Part shown: piece after piece, positions 16,954-26,165 of the stretch
Position numbering within the stretch: position 1 is the first letter of the stretch
How the letters are laid out: each line of letters opens with the position of its first letter
Source of the DNA: CAXTEJ01 sp964243295
GTDB taxonomy: Bacteria; Actinomycetota; Actinomycetes; Actinomycetales; Angustibacteraceae
NCBI GenBank assembly: GCA_964243295.1
Contig: CAXTEJ010000011.1
Span: forward strand, 15,971 to 79,970
Length of the DNA: 64,000 bases
Direction of reading: 5' to 3'
The notes under the pieces: generated by a model
Seen by the model: only the letters and a program-made list of their open reading frames with translations
What the model was told of the DNA's origin: nothing
The model's database searches: none
Program-made: the position numbers and the translations under genes

Positions 16954-18654
16954 TCAGGCGTCCTGCTCCTCGATCTCGTCACGCACGGTGCGCCGCAGCA
17001 CCTTGCCGACCTGCGAGCGCGGCAGCTCGTCCCGGACGACGACCCGCCGGGGCACCTTGTAGCCGGCCAGCCGCTCGCGCGCGTGCGAGCGCAGGGACTC
17101 CACGTCCACCTGGGCGCCGGCGGCGGGCACGACCGCGGCCACCACCTGCTCGGCGCCGTCCGGGCCCCGCACGCCCACGACGGCGACGTCGTCCACCTCG
17201 GGCAGCTCGCGGATGACGTTCTCGACCTCGGACGGGTGCACGTTGAACCCGCCGGTGATGATGATCTCCTTGATGCGGTCGACGATCGTGACGAACCCGT
17301 CTGCGTCGGCCACCGCGATGTCGCCGGTGCGCAGCCACCCGCCGTCGAGCAGCGTGGCGGCGGTCTCGTCCGGGCGGTTCCAGTAGCCGGAGAACACCTG
17401 CGGCCCCTGCACGACCAGCTCGCCGCGCTCGCCGAGCGGGCGGTCGACCGACGGGTCGTCCGGGTCGACGATGCGCATGCGGGTCGACGGGAACGGCACG
17501 CCCACGGTGCCGGGCCGGCGCTGCGCCGACATCGGGTTGCCCAGCAGGATCGGCGACCCCTCGGTCATGCCGTAGCCCTCGACGAGCAGCCCGCCGGTCA
17601 CCTGCTCCCAGCTGTCGCTGACGGGCGTCGGCAGGGTCATGGCACCGGAGATCGCGAACCGCACCGACGACAGGTCGACGCCCCGCTCGCGCGCGGCGAC
17701 CGACAGCTTGTCGTAGATCGGGGGGACGGCGGGCAGGAACGTCGGCGGCCGGCGCTTGACCGCCGCCAGCACCTGGTCGACGTCGAAGCGCGGCAGCAGC
17801 ACCATCGTGGCGCCGATGCTGATGGAGAACGTCAGGCACAGCGTCAGCCCGTAGGCGTGGAACAGCGGCAGCACGGCGTAGACCGTCTCCTCGCCGTCAC
17901 GCAGGCCAGGCACCCAGACGCGCGACTGGGCGGCGTTGGCGCGAAGGTTGCGGTGGCTGAGCACGGCGCCCTTCGGCGTGCCGGTGGTGCCGCCGGTGTA
18001 CTGCAGCAGCGCGGTGCCGGTCGCCTCCGGCACCGGGTGGTCGGCGGCCAGCGGCTGCGTGCGCGCGACGGTCGCCTCCCACGCCAGCACGCCGTCCGGC
18101 ACCGGCCCGGTCATCGCCGCGCGCGCCTCGCGCGCCTTGGCCACCGGCAGCCGCAGCTGCAGCCGCATCGCGAGCGGCAGCGCCCGGGTCAGGTCGACGG
18201 CGAGCACGTGCCGGACGCCGGTGCTGGCGCGCAGGCCGTGCACCGTGCCGGCGACCTTGTCCCACGCGACGGCCACCGACGCGCCGCTGTCCTGCAGCTG
18301 GTGCTCCAGCTCGCTGGCGGTGTAGAGCGGGTTGCACTCGACCACGACGGCACCCAGCCGCAGCACGGCGTAGAAGGCGACCACGTGCTGCGGGCAGTTG
18401 GGCAGCACCAGCGCCACCCGGTCGCCGGGCCCCACGCCGAGCGCACGCAACGCCTCCGCCGCCCGTGACGCCTGCTCGCCGAGCTCGGCGTACGTCGTGG
18501 TCGACCCGAAGAAGTCGAGGGCCACGCGGCTGCCGTAGCGGTCGACGCTCTGGGCCAGCAGCTGCGTGAGCGGCTCGTCCGGCACCTCGACGTCAGCCGG
18601 CACACCCTCGGCATAGCTCGCGAGCCAGGGCCGGTCCGTGCTGTCGGTGTGCAC
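16954..18654 (-). CDS. fadD: Long-chain-fatty-acid--CoA ligase (AMP-forming)
   Basis: Product of 566 residues, the normal length for FadD enzymes. ATP/AMP-binding motif YTGGTTGTPKGAVLSH (about 218-233), GYGMTEGSP (about 345), TGDIAVADADGFVTIVDRIKE (about 441-461) and the acyl-adenylate lysine near the end (SQVGKVLRR). It activates fatty acids to acyl-CoA for beta-oxidation or lipid synthesis. GTG at 18654 is used; a TAGGTT box about 60 bases upstream may be the promoter. The acyl-CoA dehydrogenase genes in the window are natural partners, though not in the same operon. Confidence 0.93.
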   Translation of the reverse strand: MHTDSTDRPWLASYAEGVPADVEVPDEPLTQLLAQSVDRYGSRVALDFFGSTTTYAELGEQASRAAEALRALGVGPGDRVALVLPNCPQHVVAFYAVLRLGAVVVECNPLYTASELEHQLQDSGASVAVAWDKVAGTVHGLRASTGVRHVLAVDLTRALPLAMRLQLRLPVAKAREARAAMTGPVPDGVLAWEATVARTQPLAADHPVPEATGTALLQYTGGTTGTPKGAVLSHRNLRANAAQSRVWVPGLRDGEETVYAVLPLFHAYGLTLCLTFSISIGATMVLLPRFDVDQVLAAVKRRPPTFLPAVPPIYDKLSVAARERGVDLSSVRFAISGAMTLPTPVSDSWEQVTGGLLVEGYGMTEGSPILLGNPMSAQRRPGTVGVPFPSTRMRIVDPDDPSVDRPLGERGELVVQGPQVFSGYWNRPDETAATLLDGGWLRTGDIAVADADGFVTIVDRIKEIIITGGFNVHPSEVENVIRELPEVDDVAVVGVRGPDGAEQVVAAVVPAAGAQVDVESLRSHARERLAGYKVPRRVVVRDELPRSQVGKVLRRTVRDEIEEQDA

Positions 18655-18964
18655 CTGCGCGTCGATGGTGGCCTGCCTCGTGTCACGTGAGCTGTCGGGG
18701 GCGGTGCAGCGGGCCCAACCTACGACACCGGCGGCGGCCGAGGCCGCGATCAGCGAGTTGCGCAGTCGGGCTGACGCAGCTCACCCGCCGAGACCGCAGG
18801 AACGGGTCACGTCCTGCAGCGACGTGCCCCTTCTCCGCGGTCTCGCGTCCGCCCGGTCCGAGCGAACGGTCGTCCACAGGGGCCGGACGCCGATGCGGCC
18901 CGTTGCGCCATGCTGGCCATGGGCCCGTCCGCAGGGCATCTCGACGCTAGCTGGAGGTACAGAC

Positions 18965-19306
18965 ATGTTCTGGCGCAAGCGATCCACGGTCGAGCTGCGA
19001 GCCGAGCACGACGGCCCGGACCACCGCTACCTCACGGCGTACCGGACGAGGGGCGGTGGCCTGACGGTCGCCGGCCAGGACCTCGGTCCCGCCACCGCCA
19101 TGGTCAGCCCGGACGGCGAGTACGAGTGGTGGTACGTCGTGCCGCCCGCGAGCGTCCCGCGGCTGCTCGAGGCGCTCGGCGCGAGGCCGGGGACCGACGT
19201 CCTGGACGAGCTCGCCGCTCGGTGGTGCGGTGCCGCCTCGTCGGCTCTCGAGGGGCACCTGCGCGAGCTGCGGCACGAGGGACTGGCCGAGCTCACCGTG
19301 AGGTGA
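18965..19306 (+). CDS. Small unknown protein
   Basis: Product of 113 residues with a good ribosome site (GGAGG eight bases before the ATG). Starts MFWRKRSTVELRAEHDGPDH; the rest is acidic, with EYEWWYVVPPASVPRLLEAL in the middle, and looks like a compact soluble alpha/beta protein. No signal peptide, membrane segment or known motif. Its last 14 bases overlap the 3' end of the convergent acyl-CoA dehydrogenase gene. Codon use matches the neighbours, so I treat it as real. Function unknown. Confidence 0.7.
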   Translation: MFWRKRSTVELRAEHDGPDHRYLTAYRTRGGGLTVAGQDLGPATAMVSPDGEYEWWYVVPPASVPRLLEALGARPGTDVLDELAARWCGAASSALEGHLRELRHEGLAELTVR

Positions 19307-20459
19307 CCGGCTGCAGCAGCTGCCGGGCCATCACGACGCGCTGGATCTGGTTGGTGCCCTCGTAGATCTGGGTGACTTTCGCGTCGCGCATCATCCGCTC
19401 GAGTGGGAAGTCCTTGACGTAGCCGGCGCCGCCGAGCAGCTGGACGGCGTCGGTGGTGATGGCCATGGCGACGTCGGAGGCGTAGCACTTGGCGGCGGCG
19501 CCGAAGAACGGCAGGTCGGGGTCGTTCCGCTCGCTCTTGGCGGCGGCCACGTAGGTCAGCTGGCGGGCGGCCTCCAGCTTCATGGCCATGTCGGCGAGCA
19601 TGAACTGGATGCCCTGGAACTCCGCGACGGCCCTGCCGAACTGCTGGCGGTCCTTGACGTAGGCGACGGCGTGGTCGAGTGCGCCCTGGGCGATGCCGAC
19701 GGCCTGGGCGCCGATGGTGACGCGCGTGTGGTCGAGGGTCGTGAGCGCGATGCGCAGGCCCTCGCCGGGCGCGCCGATCATGCGGTCGGCGGGGATGCGG
19801 CAGTCGTCGAGGTGCAGCTCGCGGGTGGGGCTGCCCTTGATGCCGAGCTTGCGCTCGGGCTCGCCGAACGTGAACCCCTCGTCGGACTTCTCGACGACGA
19901 AGGCGCTGATCCCCTTGCCGCGTGGGGCGTCGGGGTCGGTGACGGCGAGCACGGTGTAGTAGTCGCTGATGCCGGCGTTGGTGATCCACGACTTCTGGCC
20001 GTTCAGCACGTAGGAGTCGCCGTCGGCCTTCGCCCGACAGCGCATGCTGGCGGTGTCGCTGCCGGCCTCGCGCTCGGACAGGCCGTAGCTGAACATCGAC
20101 TCACCGCTCGCCACCCGGGGCAGGTAGCGCTGCTTCAGGTCCTCGGACGCGCCGATGACCAGCGGCATGGTGCCGAGCTTGTTGACCGCCGGGATCAGCG
20201 AGGACGACGCGCAGGCGCGCGCGACCTCCTCGATGACGATGCACACCGCGAGAGCGTCGGCGCCGACCCCGCCGTACTGCTCGCCGATGTGCGGGGCGTG
20301 GAAGTCGCCGGCGCGCAGCGCGTCGTACGCCTCCTGCGGGAAGCGGCTCTTGTCGTCGACCTCCGCGGCGAACGGCGCGACCTTCGCCGCCACGACCTCG
20401 CGCACGGCCTCGCGGAGGGCCTCGTGGTCGTCGTCGATCCGGAAGAGGTGGTCGCTCAC
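19293..20459 (-). CDS. fadE25: Acyl-CoA dehydrogenase, FadE25 type
   Basis: Product of 388 residues, full length. FAD/substrate motifs YGLSEREAGSD (about 125-135), SWITNAGISDYYTVLAVTD, and the catalytic glutamate in QIYEGTNQIQR near the C-terminus. It oxidises acyl-CoA to enoyl-CoA, passing electrons to ETF. The sequence and its place beside purE/purK in related genomes fit Rv3274c (FadE25), although here about 9.5 kb of other genes separate it from purE. GTG at 20459. The ortholog name comes from recalled synteny and overall similarity, not alignment. Confidence 0.88.
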   Translation of the reverse strand: MSDHLFRIDDDHEALREAVREVVAAKVAPFAAEVDDKSRFPQEAYDALRAGDFHAPHIGEQYGGVGADALAVCIVIEEVARACASSSLIPAVNKLGTMPLVIGASEDLKQRYLPRVASGESMFSYGLSEREAGSDTASMRCRAKADGDSYVLNGQKSWITNAGISDYYTVLAVTDPDAPRGKGISAFVVEKSDEGFTFGEPERKLGIKGSPTRELHLDDCRIPADRMIGAPGEGLRIALTTLDHTRVTIGAQAVGIAQGALDHAVAYVKDRQQFGRAVAEFQGIQFMLADMAMKLEAARQLTYVAAAKSERNDPDLPFFGAAAKCYASDVAMAITTDAVQLLGGAGYVKDFPLERMMRDAKVTQIYEGTNQIQRVVMARQLLQPVTSR

Positions 20460-20531
20460 CCGGCCGATGTTACTGGCCGGTCACTTGGGGCGGAAGGAGC
20501 TGCCCGCGACGCCACCCGCCGGCTCGCTGGG

Positions 20532-21521
20532 TCAGGCCAGCGCCGGCGCCACGTGCTGCTCGAACAGCTCGATGCCCGAGCGGTCGTAGGCCGCTTCAGC
20601 GAAGTAGCAGATGGCGTAGGTCATGCCCAGGTCGCCGACCGCGCGCAGGGCCTCGACGACCTGCTCGGGCGTGCCGACAGCAGGCCCGCTCGCGAGCTGC
20701 TCGACGAGGGCGTCGACCCGGTCGGCGGGCAGCACGGCCGCGTAGTGACCGCGGAGCCACGCCAGCCGCTGCTGCACCTCGGCCTCGTCACGGCCGATCA
20801 CGACGTTGTAGTTGGCCGACCGTGTGATGGCGTCGAAATCGGTGCCCTGGTCGCGGCAGTGACCCGCCAGCACCTCGGACTTGTGGGCGAAGCCCTCAAG
20901 CGAGCCGTCGAAGTTGGTGTACGACGCGTACTGGGCCGCGATCCGCAGCGTCTTCTTCTCGCCGCCACCGGCGATCCACATCGGGATGCCGCCCTGCTGC
21001 AGCGGCAGCGGCCGGCCGATGGCGCCGTCCACCGAGAAGTGCTCGCCGTGCAGCGTCGCCGTGCCCGTGCTCCACAGCTGGTTCATGATCTGCACGCCCT
21101 CGTCGAGGGCCGCGATGCGCTCACCGGCCGAGGGGAAGCCGTAGCCGTAGGCGCGCCACTCGTGCTCGTACCAGCCGGCGCCGATGCCCATCTCGACGCG
21201 ACCGCCGCTGATGACGTCGATCGTGGCCGCGACCTTCGCGAGGTAGGCGGGGTTGCGGTAGGCCATGCACGTGCACATCTGGCCGAGGCGCACCCGCTGG
21301 GTCGACGCGGCGAACGCCGCCATCAGCGACCACGCCTCGTGGGTGACCTCCTCGCTCGGCACGGGCACGGTGTGGAAGTGGTCGTAGACCCACACCGACT
21401 CCCACGTCGACCCGATGTCGGCCGCGGCGGCTACGGCGTGCATGGCCGCCCACTGGTCGGCGGGCTCGATGCCGACGAGGTCCATCCGCCAGCCCTGGGG
21501 AACGAACAGTCCGAAGCGCAT
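20532..21521 (-). CDS. LLM-class F420-dependent oxidoreductase
   Basis: Product of 329 residues. Starts MRFGLFVPQGWRMDLVGIEP and carries the TIM-barrel segments of luciferase-like monooxygenase/F420 enzymes (VSVWVYDHFH-like ESVWVYDHFHTVPVP, TIDVISGGRVEMGIGAGWYEHEW, GIPMWIAGGGEKKTLRIAA). Members transfer hydride using coenzyme F420 or FMN; the substrate is not predictable. ATG at 21521 is fixed by TAGGTT (21529-21534) seven bases upstream, a leaderless start. Divergent from selO. Confidence 0.9.
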   Translation of the reverse strand: MRFGLFVPQGWRMDLVGIEPADQWAAMHAVAAAADIGSTWESVWVYDHFHTVPVPSEEVTHEAWSLMAAFAASTQRVRLGQMCTCMAYRNPAYLAKVAATIDVISGGRVEMGIGAGWYEHEWRAYGYGFPSAGERIAALDEGVQIMNQLWSTGTATLHGEHFSVDGAIGRPLPLQQGGIPMWIAGGGEKKTLRIAAQYASYTNFDGSLEGFAHKSEVLAGHCRDQGTDFDAITRSANYNVVIGRDEAEVQQRLAWLRGHYAAVLPADRVDALVEQLASGPAVGTPEQVVEALRAVGDLGMTYAICYFAEAAYDRSGIELFEQHVAPALA

Positions 21522-21598
21522 GGGCCGCAACCTACGCCCGTCCCGCCTCGTGCGGCGCGGGCTGGCTCTGCGCCCGCACCGCACGTAGCGTGGATGGT

Positions 21599-23053
21599 GT
21601 GAGCGTCGCACCCGGGCCGACCGTCGCCCTCGACCACCAGTTCGCCAGCACGCTGCCCGAGATGGCGGTGCAGTGGCAGGGCGCCGAGGCGCCCGCTCCC
21701 CGGCTGCTCGCGCTCGACGAGGGGCTCGCGGTCAGGCTCGGGCTCGACCCGGCGTGGCTGCGCAGCCCGCAGGGGCTGCAGCTGCTGGTCGGCCGGGCCG
21801 TGCCCGAGGGCGCCGAGCCGGTGGCCCAGGCGTACTCCGGCCACCAGTTCGGGTCGTTCTCGCCGCGCCTAGGCGACGGCCGCGCGCTGCTGCTCGGCGA
21901 GCTGGTCGACAGCAGCGGCGAGGTGCGCGACCTGCACCTGAAGGGGTCGGGCCGCACCCCGTTCTCGCGCGGTGGCGACGGCTACGCCGTCGTCGGCCCG
22001 ATGCTGCGCGAGCACGTGATCAGCGCGGCGATGCACGCCCTGGGCATCCCGACGTCCCGCTCGCTGGCGGTGGTGGCGACCGGCCGCACCGTGCGGCGCG
22101 AGACCCCGGCACCCGGCGCGGTGCTCGCCCGGGTGGCCAGCAGCCACCTGCGCGTCGGCAGCTTCCAGTACGCCCGCGCCACCGGTGACACCGACCTGCT
22201 GCGCCGGCTGGCCGACCTCGCCATCGCCCGTCACCACCCGCAGGCGGCCGAGTCCGACCAGCCCTACCTCGCCCTGTTCAGCGCGGTCCTCGAAGCGCAG
22301 GCGTCGCTGGTGGCGCGGTGGATGCTCGTGGGCTTCGTGCACGGTGTGATGAACACCGACAACACCACGATCTCGGGCGAGACCATCGACTACGGCCCCT
22401 GCGCCTTCCTCGACGCGTTCGACCCCGCCACCGTCTTCAGCTCGATCGACCAGGGCGGTCGCTACGCCTACGGCAACCAGCCGTCGATCATGGCCTGGAA
22501 CCTCGCCAGGCTGGCCGAGGCGATGCTCCCCCTGCTGAACGACGACGAGGACCGCGCCATCACCATCGCCACGACGGCGCTCGACGACTTCCCCCGCCGG
22601 TACGTCGGAGCCTGGGCCGACGGCATGCGCGCCAAGCTCGGGCTGCCGGCCGACGCCGACCCCGCCGCCGTCCAGCCACTCGTTGTCGATTTGCTCACGC
22701 TGCTCGAGACCCACCGCGCCGACCACACCGGTGCCTTCCGCGCCCTCGGCCAGGCCGCCCGCGGCGACGCCGACGCCCTGCAGCGCATGGTCCCGGACGT
22801 CGACAGCTGGCTCGGGCGCTGGCGTGCCCTGCACCCGGACGCCGAAGCCATGGACCGGGTCAACCCGCTCTACGTGCCCCGCAACCACCTCGTCGAGGAG
22901 GCGCTCGCCGCCGCGACGGACGGCGACCTCGCACCCTTCGACCAGCTCATGGACGTCGTCGCGGCGCCGTACGACGAGCGTCCGGGTCTCGAGCGCTACA
23001 CCGAGCCGGCGCCGGACACCGGCATCACCTACCAGACCTTCTGCGGGACCTGA
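21599..23053 (+). CDS. selO: SelO/YdiU family protein adenylyltransferase (AMPylase)
   Basis: Product of 484 residues. Pseudokinase motifs are clear: QAYSGHQFGSFSPRLGDGRA near residue 80, LHLKGSGRTPFSRGGDG near 115, and the inverted metal-binding site MNTDNTTISGETIDYGPCAF near 255. SelO attaches AMP to protein hydroxyl groups, often on redox proteins. The C-terminus is FCGT, where the cysteine stands at the place of selenocysteine in other members, so no Sec machinery is needed. GTG at 21599 is chosen because TAGCGT (21586-21591) lies seven bases upstream; GTG at 21590 is in frame. Confidence 0.93.
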   Translation: MSVAPGPTVALDHQFASTLPEMAVQWQGAEAPAPRLLALDEGLAVRLGLDPAWLRSPQGLQLLVGRAVPEGAEPVAQAYSGHQFGSFSPRLGDGRALLLGELVDSSGEVRDLHLKGSGRTPFSRGGDGYAVVGPMLREHVISAAMHALGIPTSRSLAVVATGRTVRRETPAPGAVLARVASSHLRVGSFQYARATGDTDLLRRLADLAIARHHPQAAESDQPYLALFSAVLEAQASLVARWMLVGFVHGVMNTDNTTISGETIDYGPCAFLDAFDPATVFSSIDQGGRYAYGNQPSIMAWNLARLAEAMLPLLNDDEDRAITIATTALDDFPRRYVGAWADGMRAKLGLPADADPAAVQPLVVDLLTLLETHRADHTGAFRALGQAARGDADALQRMVPDVDSWLGRWRALHPDAEAMDRVNPLYVPRNHLVEEALAAATDGDLAPFDQLMDVVAAPYDERPGLERYTEPAPDTGITYQTFCGT

Positions 23054-23544
23054 CCCAGGCCGCCGTACGACCAGATCGTGTGACGGCGTGGCGGCGACGA
23101 CGTGGTCGTCATGGCAGCCACCTGGTCACCACCACGCGCGCCACCAAGGGCCCGGCGCGCGCCGACAGCGACGAGCAACAAGAGCGTCGAGAACGTCCAG
23201 CTGCGCGGCAACCGCTACCACGAGTCGATGGCGGGCGACCAAGCGGTACGCCACCTCGGCGCCGTGAGCCCGACTCCACGGCGACCCCTTGGGCGTTCAC
23301 GCAGAGCCGCGTCCAAGCCCCGGGTTAGGCGACGACACGAGTGCATTCGCGGCCGTGCCCAACCACCGCCGGGCGCGTAGCCGCGGCATGGGTGCTCGGA
23401 CGGCCGACGGTCAACGTCAAGGTGACCGGGTCGTCCGCCATGTCGATGTCGGGTTCGTAGACGGCCAGCCACCCCGTCATTGCATGCGCTAGCACGCACC
23501 AAGGGCTTGCCGACCAACACATGTGCTTGTTCCGACTCGAGTTC
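23054..23544. other. Long intergenic stretch without a convincing gene
   Basis: About 490 bases between selO and the ribose cluster. Open frames exist on both strands but have poor codon use and no recognisable product. The GC content falls toward the right end. It may be the left junction of the inserted catabolic cluster. No tRNA or clear direct repeat was seen. Confidence 0.4.
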
Positions 23545-23573
23545 TTGACATCTCTGCACCCTCGGTTTACCGT
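23545..23573 (+). promoter_or_regulatory. Sigma-70-type promoter of the (deoxy)ribose cluster
   Basis: A perfect TTGACA -35 (23545-23550), a 17-base spacer and TACCGT as -10 (23568-23573). It drives the kinase and the genes after it. This is one of the few textbook -35/-10 pairs in the window. Confidence 0.65.
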
Positions 23574-23587
23574 CATTGGTACAGGGT

Positions 23588-23599
23588 TGTATATAGACA
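23588..23599. promoter_or_regulatory. Candidate GntR operator
   Basis: TGTATATAGACA, a 12-bp palindrome with one mismatched pair, just downstream of the -10 and 13 bases before the kinase ATG. It resembles the GT-TA-AC pattern bound by HutC-type GntR proteins, and a HutC-type GntR is encoded at 26166-26933. Confidence 0.5.
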
Positions 23600-23612
23600 G
23601 AGACGGCGGACG

Positions 23613-24530
23613 ATGAAGATCGCAGTCGTGGGCAGCTACGGGGTCGGGATGACGATGCGGGTGCCGACGGCGCCCGCTCGAGGGGAGACCGTCACGGGCG
23701 GCAGCTACTCCTTCGGCCCTGGCGGCAAGGGCTCCAACCAGGCTATTGCGGCCGCCAGGCTTGGTGCCGACGTCAGCCTGCTGACCGCCGTGGGTGACGA
23801 CGCTCTCGGGCATGACGCGCAACGGCTGTGGGGCGACGAGGGCGTCACCGTCAGCCACCTCGTCATCGGCGGCCAGGCGACGATGGTGGGCTTCATCGTG
23901 GTCGAGTCGGACGGCGAGAACCGGATCGTCATCGCCCCCGGCGCCTTGGACGACCTGCGCCCGCATCACGTCGAGGCGTTCCGCGACGAGATCCGTTCAG
24001 CCGACCTGCTGGTGGTCTCGATGGAGATTCCGCTGAACGTCGTCACCACAGCCCTGCGAACCGCCCGCCAGGAGGGCACCCGCACGCTGCTCAACCCCGC
24101 GCCCGCGCTACCGCTGCCAGAAGAGGTCTGGAAGTTGGTCGACGTCATCACGCCCAACCGCATCGAAGCGCCGGTCGTGCTGGGTCTACCCCCGGACCAT
24201 GGCCTGTCCGACGGCGAGCTCGTCGTCCGTCTGCAGCAGCGATGCAGCGGGATCGCGGTCCTCACGCTCGGTGCGGATGGGTGCCTTGTGCACGACGGGA
24301 CGTCGTCCGCCGCCGTCCCGGCCGTCCGCGCCCCCGCTGTGGTCGACACCACCGGCGCCGGCGATGCGTTCACGGCTGCGCTGGCTGTCGCCCTCGTCGA
24401 AGGCCGACCCCTGCCAGATGCAGTGCGGTGTGCCGCATCAGCCGGCGCACACGCCGTCGGTGTGACAGGGGTCATCGACGCCCTCCCCCGACGCGCCCAG
24501 CTCACCGACCTGATGGGAACCAGCTCATGA
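23613..24530 (+). CDS. Ribokinase-family sugar kinase (ribokinase or deoxyribokinase)
   Basis: Product of 305 residues. PfkB signatures: FGPGGKGSNQAIAAARLGAD (about 32-51), NPAPALPLP and TPNRIEA in the centre, and DTTGAGDAFTAALAVAL (about 246-262) with the catalytic aspartate in GAGD. It phosphorylates ribose or 2-deoxyribose. With DeoC three genes on, deoxyribose-5-phosphate production is the better guess. The start is preceded by a promoter and operator candidate. The stop overlaps the permease start by 4 bases. GC3 is lower than in flanking core genes, consistent with transfer. Confidence 0.88.
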   Translation: MKIAVVGSYGVGMTMRVPTAPARGETVTGGSYSFGPGGKGSNQAIAAARLGADVSLLTAVGDDALGHDAQRLWGDEGVTVSHLVIGGQATMVGFIVVESDGENRIVIAPGALDDLRPHHVEAFRDEIRSADLLVVSMEIPLNVVTTALRTARQEGTRTLLNPAPALPLPEEVWKLVDVITPNRIEAPVVLGLPPDHGLSDGELVVRLQQRCSGIAVLTLGADGCLVHDGTSSAAVPAVRAPAVVDTTGAGDAFTAALAVALVEGRPLPDAVRCAASAGAHAVGVTGVIDALPRRAQLTDLMGTSS

Positions 24531-25116
24531 CGACAACGGCGTCCTCACCCACCAGCCCAGCGACGGGACTGACCGCCAGCCTGCGCAGGCTCTTCGCCAT
24601 CCGCGAGGCGGTGTGCTGGCGGCGCTGGCCGTCCTACATCTGGCCGGCTTGGTCGTGACCCCGACCTTTGCACAAGGGGACAACCTGCTGTCCGTGGGCC
24701 AGCAGATCTGCCAGATCGGCATCATGGCCATCGGCACAACCTTCGTCATCGTCAACGGTGACATCGACTTGTCGGTGGGGTCGATCCACGCGCTCGGCGC
24801 GATCCTGGCCGGCATGGCGATCAGCGACGGCGTGCCATGGCCGGTCGCCGCCCTCATCGGCCTGACCGCCGGCACCGCCGCAGGAGCCGTCAACGGCCTG
24901 GCCACGGTCTACCTCGGCATCTCCTCGTTCATCGTCACGCTCGGCACCCTCAGCGTCTTTCGCGGTATAGCGCTGCTGGTGTCGAACGGCGCGCCCATCT
25001 CACTGAGCGACGACCAGCCCCGCGTGGCCCAGTTCAGCCTGCTCGGCCAGGGCCGATTGTTCGGGGTCTTGCCGATGCAGCTGCTGCTGCTGGCCGTGTG
25101 CGACGGGCAGTCATGA
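24527..25116 (+). pseudogene. Sugar ABC transporter permease (RbsC-like), frameshifted and truncated
   Basis: Begins with ATG overlapping the kinase stop. The first 28 codons run into a frameshift around 24606-24613 (one G appears missing), after which the other frame continues LAALAVLHLAGL and then SVGQQICQIGIMAIGTTFVI and VNGDIDLSVGSIHALGAIL, the hallmark region of RbsC/AraH-type permeases. It ends after about 195 codons where family members need about 320, running into RbsD-like sequence. No ATPase or binding-protein gene follows, so the importer is dead here. Confidence 0.85.
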
Positions 25117-25350
25117 GCGAAGGTCAGCTCGTTGACGTCCTCGAGGCGCAACACGTTCCCGACGGCCGAGCACACCACCCGACCCCACGCCGAGGTGCTC
25201 GACGACCTCGCCCACCGGGCCAAGGCGATCGTGCGTACCGGCGCCTTCGACCCCTGGGGCAACGTCGGCCTCTACTGCGGCGTAGCCGTCCCCCGCTGGT
25301 TCGGCGGTGACGGCGTCATCGCGCCGTCCTACTACGCAGACCAGCTCTAG
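25117..25350 (+). pseudogene. Remnant of RbsD/FucU-type sugar mutarotase
   Basis: Only the C-terminal half is readable: RAKAIVRTGAFDPWGNVGLY followed by CGV matches the end of RbsD/FucU proteins (typically ...AVIRTGE.TPYANIIL..GV). An earlier piece (LVDVLEA near 25130) lies in a different frame. The N-terminal half is absent and the remnant touches the broken permease, so a deletion probably fused the two genes. RbsD/FucU enzymes interconvert pyranose forms of ribose or fucose before phosphorylation. Confidence 0.65.
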
Positions 25351-25383
25351 AACTCGTTACCCACAAAGAGAGGTTAGTCCACC

Positions 25384-26097
25384 ATGAGCGAGTCCACGAC
25401 CGTCGAGAACTACCGTTCGTTGGCACCGGCCCAGTTGGCGCGGTTCATTCAGCACACCCGCATCCAGGTGGGACTGACCCGCCATGACATGATCGAGCAC
25501 GCAAGAGAAGCAGCAGAGCACGGCTTCCACGCAGCGATGGTCCCCGCTTCCTGGGTCGCTCTGACCGCGTCCGAGCTGGCCGGCACCGGCGTAGGCGTCT
25601 CGAGCGCGCTGGACTTCCCGACCGTCGGCGTCACCACCAGTGCCGGCAAGGCGTTCGAGGCCGAGCAGATCGTCAAGGCAGGCGCTTCGCAGATCGACAT
25701 CGGTGTGCAGATCGGCTGGCTCAAGAGCGGCATGTACGACGCGTTCCGCGAGGACATCGCCGGTGTCGTACGAGCCGCCGGCGTACCTATCAAGGTGATG
25801 CTCGAGCTACCCCTGCTCACCGAAGCCGAGAAGGAAGCCGCAGTACAGCTCTCGCTCGAGGCTGGGGCCGCGTACCTCAAGAATGCGAGCAGCGGACTCA
25901 TCGAGACGGCCAACCCCGCCAGCATCGCCTACCTCGTGGCGCGAGCACCAGAAGGCGTGCTCGTCAAGGCATCCGGATCGATCAAGCACTACGAGCAGGC
26001 GTTGGCGCTGCTCGAGGCCGGGGCCGCGCTGCTCGGCACCAGCGCTGGCCTGTCCATCATCTCCGCCTCCAGCGACGAGACCACGACCAGCTACTGA
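25384..26097 (+). CDS. deoC: Deoxyribose-phosphate aldolase family protein (DeoC-like)
   Basis: Product of 237 residues with a good ribosome site (GAGAGG). DeoC TIM-barrel features are present: QIDIGVQIGWLKSGMYD (about 100-116, the acidic residue plus LKSG), the Schiff-base lysine in AYLKNASSGL (about 162-171; normally FIKTSTGF) and the second lysine in VKASGSIKHYEQALALLEAG (about 193-212), then GTSAGLSII. It should split 2-deoxyribose-5-phosphate into acetaldehyde and glyceraldehyde-3-phosphate. Divergence around the catalytic lysine leaves a related aldolase activity possible. The gene looks intact although its transport partners are broken. Confidence 0.85.
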   Translation: MSESTTVENYRSLAPAQLARFIQHTRIQVGLTRHDMIEHAREAAEHGFHAAMVPASWVALTASELAGTGVGVSSALDFPTVGVTTSAGKAFEAEQIVKAGASQIDIGVQIGWLKSGMYDAFREDIAGVVRAAGVPIKVMLELPLLTEAEKEAAVQLSLEAGAAYLKNASSGLIETANPASIAYLVARAPEGVLVKASGSIKHYEQALALLEAGAALLGTSAGLSIISASSDETTTSY

Positions 26098-26165
26098 CGG
26101 CCTCAGTCAAGGGGTCGCGTGGCCTCAGCACGTACGATAGGCGGCCACACCAACAGGAGGCTGAC

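Noticed and set aside
23054..23544. A small gene on either strand after selO
   Set aside because: Frames overlap one another, have poor codon use and lack ribosome sites or TANNNT boxes at the right distance.
24527..25116. A functional short permease
   Set aside because: A frameshift near 24610 and loss of about 40% of the protein make function unlikely.
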